From: Armigeres subalbatus
Taxonomy: Eukaryota; Arthropoda; Insecta; Diptera; Culicidae
NCBI RefSeq assembly: GCF_024139115.2
Contig: NC_085141.1
Location: 44,947,065 to 45,011,064, forward strand
DNA length: 64,000 nucleotides
Direction: 5' to 3'
The position numbers and the translations under genes were made by a program. A model generated the notes under the pieces. The model had not been told where the DNA came from. It worked only from the letters and a program-made list of their open reading frames with translations, and ran no database searches. Positions within the stretch are counted from its first letter, which is position 1. Each line of letters begins with the position of its first letter. Shown here one piece after another: positions 44,701 to 54,479 of this stretch.

Positions 44701-45672
44701 TGGTGTCATTTGTTTGACTGAAGAAAAAAATTACTATAAGATCTTTAACAACCTTAGTAGTAGTATTTTTTGCTTTTTCGTGAGCATTGTCATGGTATGT
44801 ACCTATCATGCATTTGTTGTTGTTGAAGATACCCGTTTCCTCCCGATCATAAAGTCTATTCTCTAAGAGGTATATTTTTGCAGGTAAACTATAGACGTAC
44901 ACGTGTATATAAATCTTTGATTTTGCAGCTTTTGTCTTAAAAATAACATTTCTGATATGTTTCTATCAACGTTATTATCAACAGGTTTCAACACTATTAA
45001 AGAGTTTTCGCCAGTCACGTGCAATGAAAATTATGACACTATCAATACTTTTGATCACAACACTGGATCGTGTCTAAGTTTCTTATAGATGCTATGAATA
45101 ATTAAATCAAAATATCATGAAAACAACTTGTTTAAATCACGTCCCTTAACAATAAAATCTGCATCAAACTGCAATTCTCGAAATAACTTACACAGAAAAA
45201 ATTTTTTTACTAAATGTGAAAATTGTGAAATGTTTGAAATGTCATAACTTTTTGTTTATTAGTTTACCATCACCAAATTTTTATGGTAGATAGCTAATAT
45301 AATGGACCGTTTTCCTAAAAAATTACGTTCGAAAAAGATAGGGTTTTGAGATATTTGAGTTTTGTGACAAAATGATATTTTTAAAGGCAAAAACATTTTT
45401 TTTACTGTGCACATTTTCTTAAGAATCACCATTTAGTTGTCTAACTTTGCTGAAAAAATCATAACAATCGAACATTCCGTTTTTGCTGTGCAGCTTTTTA
45501 AATATTTTTGAACCATTTTCACATACACCCTTTTGAAAAGTTAGTCGTGACTCAATATGAAGATTTGATATCGAAAAATGACGATTTAGATGAAATTGAA
45601 AAACTGTGCAGAGTTTCAAATATTTTCGAAATGGTCGCTCAGGATCGACTGACATGCCCCCGTGGAATGCCT
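41760..45672 (-). mobile_element. DNA transposon with about 500-bp TIRs and 6-bp target duplication
   Basis: CTAGAG flanks it (41754-41759 and 45673-45678), and its removal rejoins the pol reading frame codon for codon. The long inverted repeats are 41829-42335 and 45112-45625, sharing CAGTTTTTCAATTTCATC, AAAAGGGTGTATGTGAAAAT, AAGCTGCACAGC and TTAAGAAAATGTGCACAGT. The outermost 13 bp match only loosely (AGCGATTCCAAGC against AGGCATTCCACGG). The internal minus-strand region encodes a transposase. A 6-bp duplication is described for IS3EU-type and Dada-type elements; superfamily remains open. Confidence 0.85.
42753..44530 (-). pseudogene. Transposase (DDE-type, SDGAASQYKNR family), frameshifted
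   Basis: The N-terminus has a Cys pair (CTSCRLNVDKR). A middle part carries EVSRAMPGQK and DGKRQAIQKRLM near 43870-43770. The core reads VICDFSENYSFVLQDEVQSH, ATIHPFVIYF and ISEDLRHDSVSV, then SDGAASQYKNRKNF, EWHFFATSHGKGPCD and GGTIKRMATRASL. The D of CDFSENY and the D of SDGAA are the best catalytic candidates. I recall this motif set from insect transposase-like proteins but not the superfamily name. The reading spreads over at least four frame segments (44530-43949, 43776-43426, 43429-42857, 43007-42753), so it is inactive unless some breaks are introns or assembly indels. Confidence 0.75.
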
Positions 45673-45678
45673 CTAGAG

Positions 45679-47157
45679 AATTATCAATACACAGTGGAAT
45701 ATAAACAAGGAAAAACGAACGTTGTGGCAGACGCTCTTAGCCGCAAAACTGACGACTCCACTGAAATTAACGCGAACATAGACGAAGGAAGACCTGAAAT
45801 GTTACAGACTGATACATCAGACGACGACGAAATGAGACAACCTAATGACATTTCGGATAATAGATCTGAAGACTTGGAAACTATTCATTCCGCTGACACC
45901 TCCGACGACTACTTCATTAAATCAACTGAAAGACCAATAAACTATTACAGAAATCAAATAATATTTCGCACATCAAGATTGAACATAGAAGCAACAGAAT
46001 CACCCTTCACGAATTATAGAAGAGCGACTATACGTATGGAAAACTACAACGAGACTTCAATGACAGCATACATAAAAAAATACCACAATGGAAAACAGAC
46101 TGTAATCCTCGCCCCTGAAAACCTTATCCACCTTATTCAAGAATCTTATAAAAATCATTTCAGTAGCTCTGGATTTTTCGTTATAACACACTTCCAAGTA
46201 GAAGACGTCACCAACGAAGAAAGGCAAAATCTTCTCATCACGAAGGAGCACGAAAGGGCACACCGCGGAATAGCAGAAGTGGAAAATCAACTGAAACGAG
46301 CGTATTTCTTCCCAAAGATGCATAATAAAATAAAATCTGCCATCAACGCCTGTACGATTTGCAACACGCACAAATACGAACGCAAGCCCTACAACATAAA
46401 GATCTCACCAAGGCCAGCAACAAGGAAACCAATGGACAGAGTTCACATGGATATTTTTTCAATTAACTCATATAATTTTCTATCAATGGTCGATCCTTTT
46501 TCAAATTTGCGCAAATGATCCCTATGGACACTAAGAACCTAATAGACGTGAGAAACGCCCTCACCGAGTTTTTTGGTCACTACGGAGTACCAGCACAAAT
46601 TATTACAGATCATGAAACAACATTCCGATCCATTCAACTTAAGAATTTCTTAAGTAACCTTGGAGTTTCTCTTGCCTACACTTCATCTTCAGAAAGCAAT
46701 GGACAAGTTGAAAAAACACACTCGACCATAATGGAAATTTATAATACAAACAAACACAAATTTCCCGAAATGAGCACACGAGAACTAATCTCAATTTGTA
46801 TTTCTTTATATAATTCCAGCGTGCACTCGGCAACACAGTTCACACTGAACGAGGTCCTTTTTAATCAACGGAATCAAATTGACCCACAAGATATTTTTAG
46901 AGAGGCCCAAGAATTTTTTCAAAAGTAAAACAAAACATAGAAAAGCTAGAAATATTCAAGCAAAAAGTAATTCTCATAAATAAGACCCACCGATAGTCGA
47001 AGAAGGCCAAAGAGTGTTCGTTAGACCCAATATTAGGAAAAAGCTAGATCCTAGAGCAGTCCCTACAGCAGCAAAACAAATTAAAGAGAAAACCTTCGAA
47101 AACACTAGAGGAATAAAAAGACATAAGGGTAAAATTAAAAGATTGAAAAAAGTATGA
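45679..47157 (+). pseudogene. Errantivirus pol, part 2: tether and integrase
   Basis: It begins with YTVEYKQGKTNVVADALSRK (end of RNase H connection), then an acidic linker. The integrase has the HHCC zinc-binding domain (EHERAHRG with CTICNTHK) and the DDE core: first D in VHMDIFSIN, second in IITDHETTF, and E in SNGQVEKTHS. The C-terminal GQRVFVRPNIRKKLDPR follows. The frame shifts near 46505 and near 46925. The stop (47155-47157) overlaps a following ATG (47154-47156), as in related elements. Confidence 0.85.
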
Positions 47158-48604
47158 AGTTTTTCAATGTATTATTGTTTATATCAATCAAACAGATACT
47201 AGGCCAATATTTATAAATTAACGATCTTCACCATAACCCATCACTTATGCTAAAAGAACGAAATTGCTACATTCAAACAGGGATTATTAAAATTTTGCAC
47301 CCAATAAACTTGACAATGTTAGAAATTAATGTTGCTTTGTTTTTAGAGTTTTCAAGAAAAATCGATCAAGATTTACCTATGTCAAACCTCATCTTGCGAA
47401 AAAGTAGACAGCTAGCTGATAATTTATATAAATTAAAACCAGTCAGAAGAAATAAGCATAAAAGATGGGACAGCATTGGCAAAGGCTGCAAATGGCTCGC
47501 AGGAACCCCAGACGCAGATGATCTGCGTATAATCAACAGTACATTCAACGCCCTAGTCGACCAGTCCAACGAACAGATCAAAATTAATCGAGTTATCAAC
47601 GAAAGGATTTCGAAGTTAACTAACACCGTCAATCAACTCACATCAGGGAACAACATTCTTCTTAAGGAGACCGACGCTATCACCCTACTTTTATCCTTGG
47701 ATACGATGAACAACATCCTCGAGGAGATTGAAGACGCCATCTTGAGGGCTCGTGTATCACTTTCGAATAGTAAGTTACTAACTCTTAAGGAAATCTTTCT
47801 CATCGAAACGATTATCAACAAACAAGGGATAACGACTGACTTTCCAGAGGAAGCATTAAGCTATACAAAACCCAAAATAGTTAGTAAATCTGATACTCTG
47901 GTTTACATCCTGGAAGTTCCAAAAACCAGTAACAATTGTGAGATAATTAGAATCATCCCACTAGCCGTTAACAACACATTCATAACAGATACACCCAACT
48001 ATATCGTGAAGTCTCAGAGAAGCTCTACACTACCATTCATCCTGAAAACATAATCCAACAATTCCACGACATTCAACCTTTCTCAGATGTATGCCTGTTC
48101 CCAATCATAATGGGATTGGAAAGCCACTGTTCAGTACTATGGACAAATTCTACAGATGTTATAGCCCTACCGGGAAACAAGGTACTTATTAGAAACGGGA
48201 AAGATGAACACATCAGATCAAACTGTGGACCCCATAATAGAAACCTAACAGGAAATTTTCTACAGCATTTTCAAAACTGCACTATCATTATTGCAAACAA
48301 TACCTTCACTTCAGAGGAAACATTCATCAATACAGTTCAACTAACAGGAATATTCCCGAACTTATCGATCAACAGGAAACTAATCCAGAAGCAAAACTTA
48401 TCAAGTCTGAGTCTGGAAACTTCAAACAAACGACATCGAATTGACCACATACAACTACAACAATTCGAACACAAGAAATGGTTCTATGGACTCTTCGGCG
48501 GTTTTTCAACCATCGCAATAATTCTTATAACAATAGCGATTCTCTGTTTCCGCAGGAAAAAGTCATTTTACTATCAAATATTCCAGGACAACCAGAATCC
48601 CTAA
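47154..48604 (+). pseudogene. Errantivirus envelope gene, one stop and one frameshift
   Basis: The ATG overlaps the pol stop (ATGA) and opens a hydrophobic signal-peptide-like N-terminus, but a TAA follows after about 20 codons (near 47214); the same frame is then open from 47247 to 48053. A basic furin-type site lies at about 47444-47464, before a glycine-containing fusion-peptide-like stretch and a heptad-rich region, the layout of insect F-type fusion proteins. A frameshift near 48055-48110 leads into the last part, with a membrane anchor (about 48490-48560) and a short basic cytoplasmic tail. N-glycosylation sequons are present. The product would be an infectious-type surface glycoprotein; here it is interrupted. 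Confidence 0.8.
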
Positions 48605-48628
48605 GAAAGCGCAAGGAGTTTTTCCCCA

Positions 48629-48648
48629 ATCGAACGAGGACGTTCGAT
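48629..48648 (+). repeat. 8-bp hairpin just before the polypurine tract
   Basis: ATCGAACG, AGGA loop, CGTTCGAT. It lies 10 bases upstream of the purine run GGAGGA (48659-48664), which borders the 3' LTR and is the likely plus-strand primer. Confidence 0.6.
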
Positions 48649-48664
48649 CTTACCCCCCGGAGGA

Positions 48665-48956
48665 ATTACGTGATGGCCCACCCGACACCGACCAACCAGC
48701 ACCGACCAAACCGATAGATCAGCAATAAAGGAGTCAGACCACACGAGCAAAGTCCAATGACCAGCGACCCAGATGTGATATGCCCCATCAGCAGTATTAG
48801 TATACAAATAGCCGGGTCGAACCCCCGATCAATCTTTTTTTTAGTTCAGGTACTTGAGGTAATAGGTAGTTTGTAAGAAGTGTTGAGATGTTATTAAGTG
48901 AAAATCGATAGAATAAAATATTTTTTTTAATGAAACGTTGAGTGTAAACTCATTAT
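48665..48956 (+). repeat. 3' LTR of the errantivirus
   Basis: It is 292 bp and identical to the 5' LTR except at three positions. It is followed directly by TATA and then the resumed Jockey tail. Confidence 0.9.
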
Positions 48957-49073
48957 TATATGTTAAATATTTCACAATTTATGTATATTAGCATTAAGAA
49001 ATGAAAAATTATCTATATTTATATGTACTAGTCTACGACGGTTGACGAAATAAATAAATAAATAAATAAAATT
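48957..49073 (+). mobile_element. Jockey-type LINE, part 3 (3' tail)
   Basis: AT-rich sequence resumes after the TATA duplication and ends in an AAATAAATAAATAAAT run at about 49048-49073. This type of simple tail is typical of the 3' end of Jockey-clade elements, and it completes the LINE begun at 27460. Confidence 0.65.
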
Positions 49074-51357
49074 ATAGACGGACTATGGTTAAAACCATAA
49101 TGGTCTCAAATAAACAAATAGTAGGAACTTTGGTAAAATAAATGTATTGATAACATTTATAACGCCGTCGTACGTTACTTCAAATTCATTAATACAAAGG
49201 GCTAATAAAAATCTTCGCATGGCAGCTGCCGCTTGAAGAATGATGGTATGAAGTCTTCGTTCTTCGATGTCGTCATGACGATTTGGTTTCACGACGAACG
49301 CTAACGTTGTGTGCGTCATCGACGATGCGTCGAGTAGCAATGGAGACACTATAATTCGTCGCTACTGTGGCATTTTGTGCTGCGACGATGACTATTGTCA
49401 GCCCTGGTCGAGCTATTCTGTTTCCTAAGTAAAAAAAGAGTGACATCTTTTTTAAATGGCAAGCAGGCTCATGATTCGTCTGCCTCTGTCCCGGTAAACA
49501 ACCTGGCAGGCCTCCGGTCACGCTCAACACCTGTGACCTATACTGCCGCTAACCGCAAGCCAGACTTATCTGGATATGGCGTCCATATACTGAAAACTTG
49601 TGGGAAACTTATTTACAGAAGTTCAAATATGTATTGTTTCACTCCTCAACTTCTTTCAAGTAGCACCATTATTTAGCATAATTGTGAGAACTTGTAAGAA
49701 TCATTAAATGTTTGGAGTTTGGAATTGAGTTTGGAATTAATGACGCATCCAGATCGCCTTTTAAAAAGCCTAGCATCATTTTTTATTCGTCTAGAGATAG
49801 TTTAAGCAGATTGGATTATTGAAACTTTTTTTTCTGATTTTGTGGCTTGGTTTCTTCTTGAGCCTGAACAACTCAACACACATGATAACAAACCCGATCA
49901 GCATTTTAATTTGTTAAGAGATATAATATGTAACTTGAGTTTTTTGTTTTGTTACTTTATTTGTGTTTTAAGCCTGGTAAACACATGCTAGCAAAACAAA
50001 ATCAACGATCGTTTTAGTGTAAAATGAGCTTTAGAACAATAAACTAATATTCATAGCAAATATGTTGTCGAACATTTTCGGGCTTCGATGTTTGAGGGAT
50101 ACCCAAGTAACCACTAAGCTGTTAAAAATGGCATTAATTCGATTCTATAGTCACATTAACGACATTGTAACAGTGCTGATAAGATCTAAATTGCACTTGA
50201 GTGCTGCTCAAAAGCCGCTTTTGGCGAATTATTAGGCTGATATAGTGCATGCCCCTACTATTTTTCCACGCCTATGCGAAAATGTCAAAATATTTAGACG
50301 AGCTGAAAACGAGAAAAAAAATTAAACGAAAAATATTTATTTACATTCTGAAGCGTTCTATCTTTTTTCTTCCAGTTGGGACTTGATGATTTTTGTGTTC
50401 ATCAAAAATATAATCCGTATACGAATCACTTATTCACCTGAATCACCTAAATTACGCATCCTAAGTAAACGCTACTTGAAGATGCTGTATGCTCTGTTGA
50501 TGTTGATTTTTTTTAAACTACATTTCAGTTGTTTTCAAACTAAATAAATAATAAATTCAACTAAATATTTTATTATACATAGAATTTTATTTTGAGAGTA
50601 GGGGTGAAGGGGATTGTAGGGATCAGAGGAAAGTATATGAATCAGATTAAATCCATTTTCATTTACATTCGGTAAAATGGTCGAATCCAAATTTTGACAT
50701 GGGTTGGAAAAACCTACCGATCTGATTTTTGGTGGTAACGAACAACGGAGCGAACCAATGAGAATAAATAGAAGGCGAGTAAGAAGACCAAATGCAAGTG
50801 TATTAGTGGATGATGAAAAATGTAAACAGCAAATGGTGACGTACATATTTGCACGGCTTCTTATGGGAGCTCGTTCGAATGTAGTAGTGAAAGATTTTCC
50901 GCCATACACAAAAGGCACGCACACAATATATGGATTTCCATACCTTAGTATTTATTTACATTGGGAGCGAACAATAGCTCGAGAACAACGATAGAAGTTC
51001 GTGATGGAGATAGAAAGAGAAAGAAAGATTCGGAAGGGACCTTGAGCAAAGCCCATTTGAAATGAGAGTTTGGTGTAGAATGTGGTTATCGACGGACGTC
51101 ATCCAGTCAGGTGAACCACCGGATCGGGCCTCGAAAATGGCCGACGGATCACGAAAACTAACATCTAGGTTACTTCGACTGCCAGCAGGTGGCAACTGGT
51201 ACTACAAGTGTCAAACCTATCTTGGAGATGAAACAAAACATGCAATACAACATGATGCACAAATTATGGCCAGTTGAAGCTTTTTGAAGCAAAATTGGGC
51301 AAAATAATTCAAATGATTACAGCGCCGCTAACGTTCTAGTACTTATGCTTCTACTGC
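49074..51357. other. Gene-free stretch
   Basis: No recognised domain. Overlapping frames at 50535-50924 (minus) and 50704-50994 (plus) are antisense to each other. Around 50102 the word CCCAAGTAACCACTAAGCTG resembles ends of mosquito MITEs, but no partner was found. Confidence 0.4.
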
Positions 51358-51720
51358 TTTAACGCAGGAGGCAGAGGTGATTGTGAGACTAACCTCACAA
51401 TGCACGTTGGGCGAAGCTCAGATGACCATTCGGCTGAGGAAAGCGTACGGTGGTACACAAATAGCAGCGATACGACGACCGGTAGACGCTGCCGACAAGA
51501 TATAAGGTCTAGCGGGCGAAGATGGAAGACCAAGGACTTCTATACGCATCTTTTTATCGAAGCACTTCGAGCGGACAGCGACGCTACAAACCATGACGCA
51601 GATCAGCTGACGGAAACGCTAGCGAGGGCTTGCGATGCGACGATGCCGAGGAAATTAGAGCCAACAAACAGCCGGCGGCCAAGTTACTGGTAGAAAGAAA
51701 CTTGCTCTTGCCAAGCGATT
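51358..51720 (+). mobile_element. R1-type LINE pol fragment
   Basis: The 97-codon frame (51400-51693) ends in ARACDATMPRKLEPTNSRRP followed by YW, a stretch known to lie between endonuclease and RT in R1-clade elements (family knowledge). No RT follows. Confidence 0.6.
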
Positions 51721-51767
51721 CCAGTAAAATAACCGCGTAAAAGCGACTTTAGTGTACACTGGGTATG

Positions 51768-51912
51768 AAGCATTGACTCTTCCTTAATCGAATGGTCCAA
51801 GAAAAACGGCTGAGATATTAACAGTCAAAGTCTATCATATTTTCGTGACGTTTTTCGATTTTTGCAATCGTAAAGTGTACTAATATAGAAAAGACAGACG
51901 TAGTTCTACGTC
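51768..51912. repeat. Dispersed repeat with ACGTAG/CTACGT palindrome, copy 2
   Basis: Same orientation and order of words as 19473-19635, with a short deletion in the middle. Confidence 0.65.
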
Positions 51913-52084
51913 AAAACTACAAACTACGTATTAATGTTCTTGCGAATCTTATGGTATAGATATTAGGGTGAGCCTCGAGGATCATCATTTATAATGTTCA
52001 AGTCGTCAATCGATATGTTGTAGGTTGGGAGGTTAATGTTTGACTGGTAGGCCAAGTTTGTTCGAATCACGCCGGGGACTAATA

Positions 52085-52400
52085 CAATTACGATTTTCAA
52101 CGAATCCATCAATTTATTGTTTCGCGGATGACACGGACATTGTCGGCCGAAAATTTACAAATGTGGGATGTACACCCGCCTGAAAAAGCAACAAAAGTTG
52201 AACTGGTGGTGAATGCATCGAAGACAAAGTACATGCTCGTGGCGGAACTTAGCGCGACAGGGCCGCCTGGAAACAGTGTTACGATAGACGGGGATACATT
52301 CGAGGTGATCAAAGAATTCGTCTACCTGGGATCCTTAACGGCTAATAACAATGTTAGTCGTGAAATACGAAGGCACATCATCTGTGAAGCCGGTAACATG
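52085..52400 (+). mobile_element. RTE-type LINE RT fragment
   Basis: Readable parts are VVNASKTKYMLVAE and VTIDGDTFEVIKEFVYLGSL, then NNNVSREIRRHI. The corresponding part of the RTE element at 26740-26910 reads VINTSKTKYMIG and VSIGGDEIEVVEEFVYLGSL. A catalytic relic (FADDT-like) sits just upstream in another frame. Both ends are truncated. Confidence 0.7.
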
Positions 52401-53562
52401 CCTGTTGTCTGTGCCGGGTGACAGATCAGACATCTTGGTTCAGCCTCACAGGTGCAAACTTGGTGGTTTTGAGCTCCACACCTACGGCATAACTTATTGC
52501 GGTCAGGCCACTTGCAGTCATAGGATGTATGACCGTTGCCAAAGCACCTATAACAGGCGTGAATTGGTTGGCTTGTGTTCAACGAGCACACCGACCATCC
52601 CACTTCAAGTTTTGACTTATCCAGCACCTTTTTGGCCTCGCCAGAGGTACTAGAGAATGAGGCAACCTGCATTCCACTTAGCCTTTGCGTAACCGAATAT
52701 TTATATCACAATAGATCTGATAAATGTCTATAGTTCAATCAACAAGGAAAAAAACCGAATCGCAGTTCCTGGGTCTCGACTTTGCACTGATCTCTCAGTG
52801 CGTCTCGCTCGATATTCGAAACTGGACATAGTGCTCTAACTTGCACGCAATTTCTTAGGACTTCCTCTGTCAACTTTTATGCTCGAAACTTTTCGGTTGT
52901 TTCCACTTGAGAGAATCATCTCGCCTTTTCACGTATGACGGATGTAGTTGACATCTCCTCCTAGACTAGAGAGCTTTTCGTTGCATCTCATAGTCTTCAA
53001 GACGTTGCGTAGCTTTATCTCCGTCTTGACAATAATCCACTTCTGTCTTTTCGTTTGCCACTGCTATTGGAAGGAGCACTCTTTTCTCGGGCTCTACCCT
53101 TCTTAGCGGTGGCTGACGACTCTCCCTTCGCCTTTTGAGACCTCCATCCAGGCAGGTCTTCCTCCGGCGATCCTCAGTTACCCTCTTTGTTGGAGGTACT
53201 GTTTTCGTTGATCGTTAGGGTAAACTGTCCGCTCAATCCTCTCTCGGCAGTTTCCGCATCTCTCCTCGTAGACGGCACCCTTTGAGGTACATTCAGGTAC
53301 GCTGCCGTGAGGTTGACCTTTCGTATTCAGAGCCAGATCATGGCTAGTCAGAAAAGAGCATCTGAGCATACCCGACGCATTTGACAACTGTGACAGGATT
53401 GTACCAGTGCTACAAGCCGCCACGGTTTTATGGGACGGAAGACAGCCTGACCATCAGCCCATTCGCCGTTTCCGGTCGATGTCACTCGGCGTTACTAAGA
53501 GAATAGAATGTCCAGTCACTTGAAGAGGGTCGTAAAGCCCTTGCCATAGTCCCTGCTGCCCC
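52322..53562 (-). mobile_element. R1-type LINE 5' end and ORF1 (Gag-like), broken
   Basis: Minus strand. The 3' part (52672-52322) encodes KSKLEVGWSVCSLNTSQP and two to three CCHC knuckles: CYRCFGNGHTSYDC, CRRCGAQNHQVC and CLIC. Upstream is a charged region interrupted by frameshifts. The 5' end (about 53562-53524) is a leader, GGGGCAGCAGGGACTATGGC, shared with the RTE leader. ORF1 of such LINEs binds the element RNA (family knowledge). Its pol is missing. Confidence 0.65.
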
Positions 53563-53668
53563 AACGCCAGTGGTAGATAATTGCCCACAATTTTTTCAAG
53601 TCTCAAAAGTGTCTAGCGAAATGAATGAAATTTTGGCAATATGATATGAGTTTTATACTGTCTAAAAA

Positions 53669-53722
53669 AGCACATTTGTCCCATCTTCATTGGGTTTTCT
53701 ATTCATATGGGACAAATATGCG
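53669..53722. repeat. Hairpin, copy 2 (loop inverted)
   Basis: GCACATTTGTCCCAT pairs with ATGGGACAAATATGC. The stem matches the copy at 15361-15416, but the loop (CTTCATTGGGTTTTCTATTC) is the reverse complement of that copy's loop, while the right flank CGATTATAGG keeps the orientation of CGATTACAGG. Confidence 0.75.
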
Positions 53723-54479
53723 ATTATAGGCAGTATACGTGATTTCAGCCCACTTGGGACAAGCACTGTTGATTTCGAACATGCGAAAGATAAAGATGGG
53801 TTGCTGTTTGATTGGTTGCAATTTTACATCGAAGACCACATTATGCGAGGAATTTATCGAAAAAATGTCAAATTATCTTGTTGAAATAATTTTAATTGTT
53901 TTCTTTCAATTAGAAGAGGGCAATGTGCTATAACAAAAACTGCTAATGTCTAAGCTCTAAGTCTGACAATTTTCATGGGTATTTTTGCCTTATGCAACCG
54001 TTGAATATAGCTTCAAATAGTAGAAAATCTCATTGATAATATTACCTTTTCAAACAGTTATGATATTTTGTTGCCGGAAAACTCATGAAGCAAAACGTCT
54101 TTTAGCTAACAGCTCTTAGGAAACAATGCACCATTGTATGTTAGTTCCACTAGGCTGTTTCGCCTTTTAGTGTTAGACGTTTCATCAAAATGTGAAAAAA
54201 ATTCCCACCTTCCTTTCGATTATTTTGACACTTTTTCGCCTAACCTCTACTTAGATTTGGTCTAGTTTTATTACAAACATCTCAAACACAAAAATGTGAG
54301 AAATACCCAAAAGGCGTTTTGCAAAGAGTGGGGAGGGGATTGGACGTTTTAGGGCCAGTTTGTGCAAGTGTAGGTCCATACTCCATATCTGCAGATCTAA
54401 ACTATATGAACATGTATGCTACATCATCCGTACCTATTACAATAAACTGCTCATTTATATCACTGACAACTGCCGACTG
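53723..54479. other. Gene-free stretch
   Basis: Contains the diverged relative (53995-54120) of the repeat at 5325-5470. The BEL/Pao LTR would be expected here, but I could not delimit it. Confidence 0.4.

Larger units (their letters stand above)
32516..48956 (+). mobile_element. Errantivirus (Ty3/gypsy with env) with two nested inserts
   Basis: Two 292-bp LTRs bound gag, pol and env. TATA at 32512-32515 and 48957-48960 is the 4-bp target duplication, typical for the gypsy/17.6 group, which favours TATA-like sites. Removing the gag insert (33862-39041) and the pol insert (41760-45678) leaves 7342 bp, a normal length for the group. The target was the AT-rich 3' tail of the Jockey LINE. The coding regions carry several stops and frameshifts although the LTRs differ at only three positions. 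Confidence 0.9.

Noticed and set aside
45508..45675. Genuine start of an errantivirus protein
   Set aside because: This part is the inverted TIR of the DNA transposon; the fusion to pol is incidental.
50535..50994. Overlapping antisense ORFs of 129 and 96 codons
   Set aside because: No recognisable domain or splice or promoter context; kept as gene-free.
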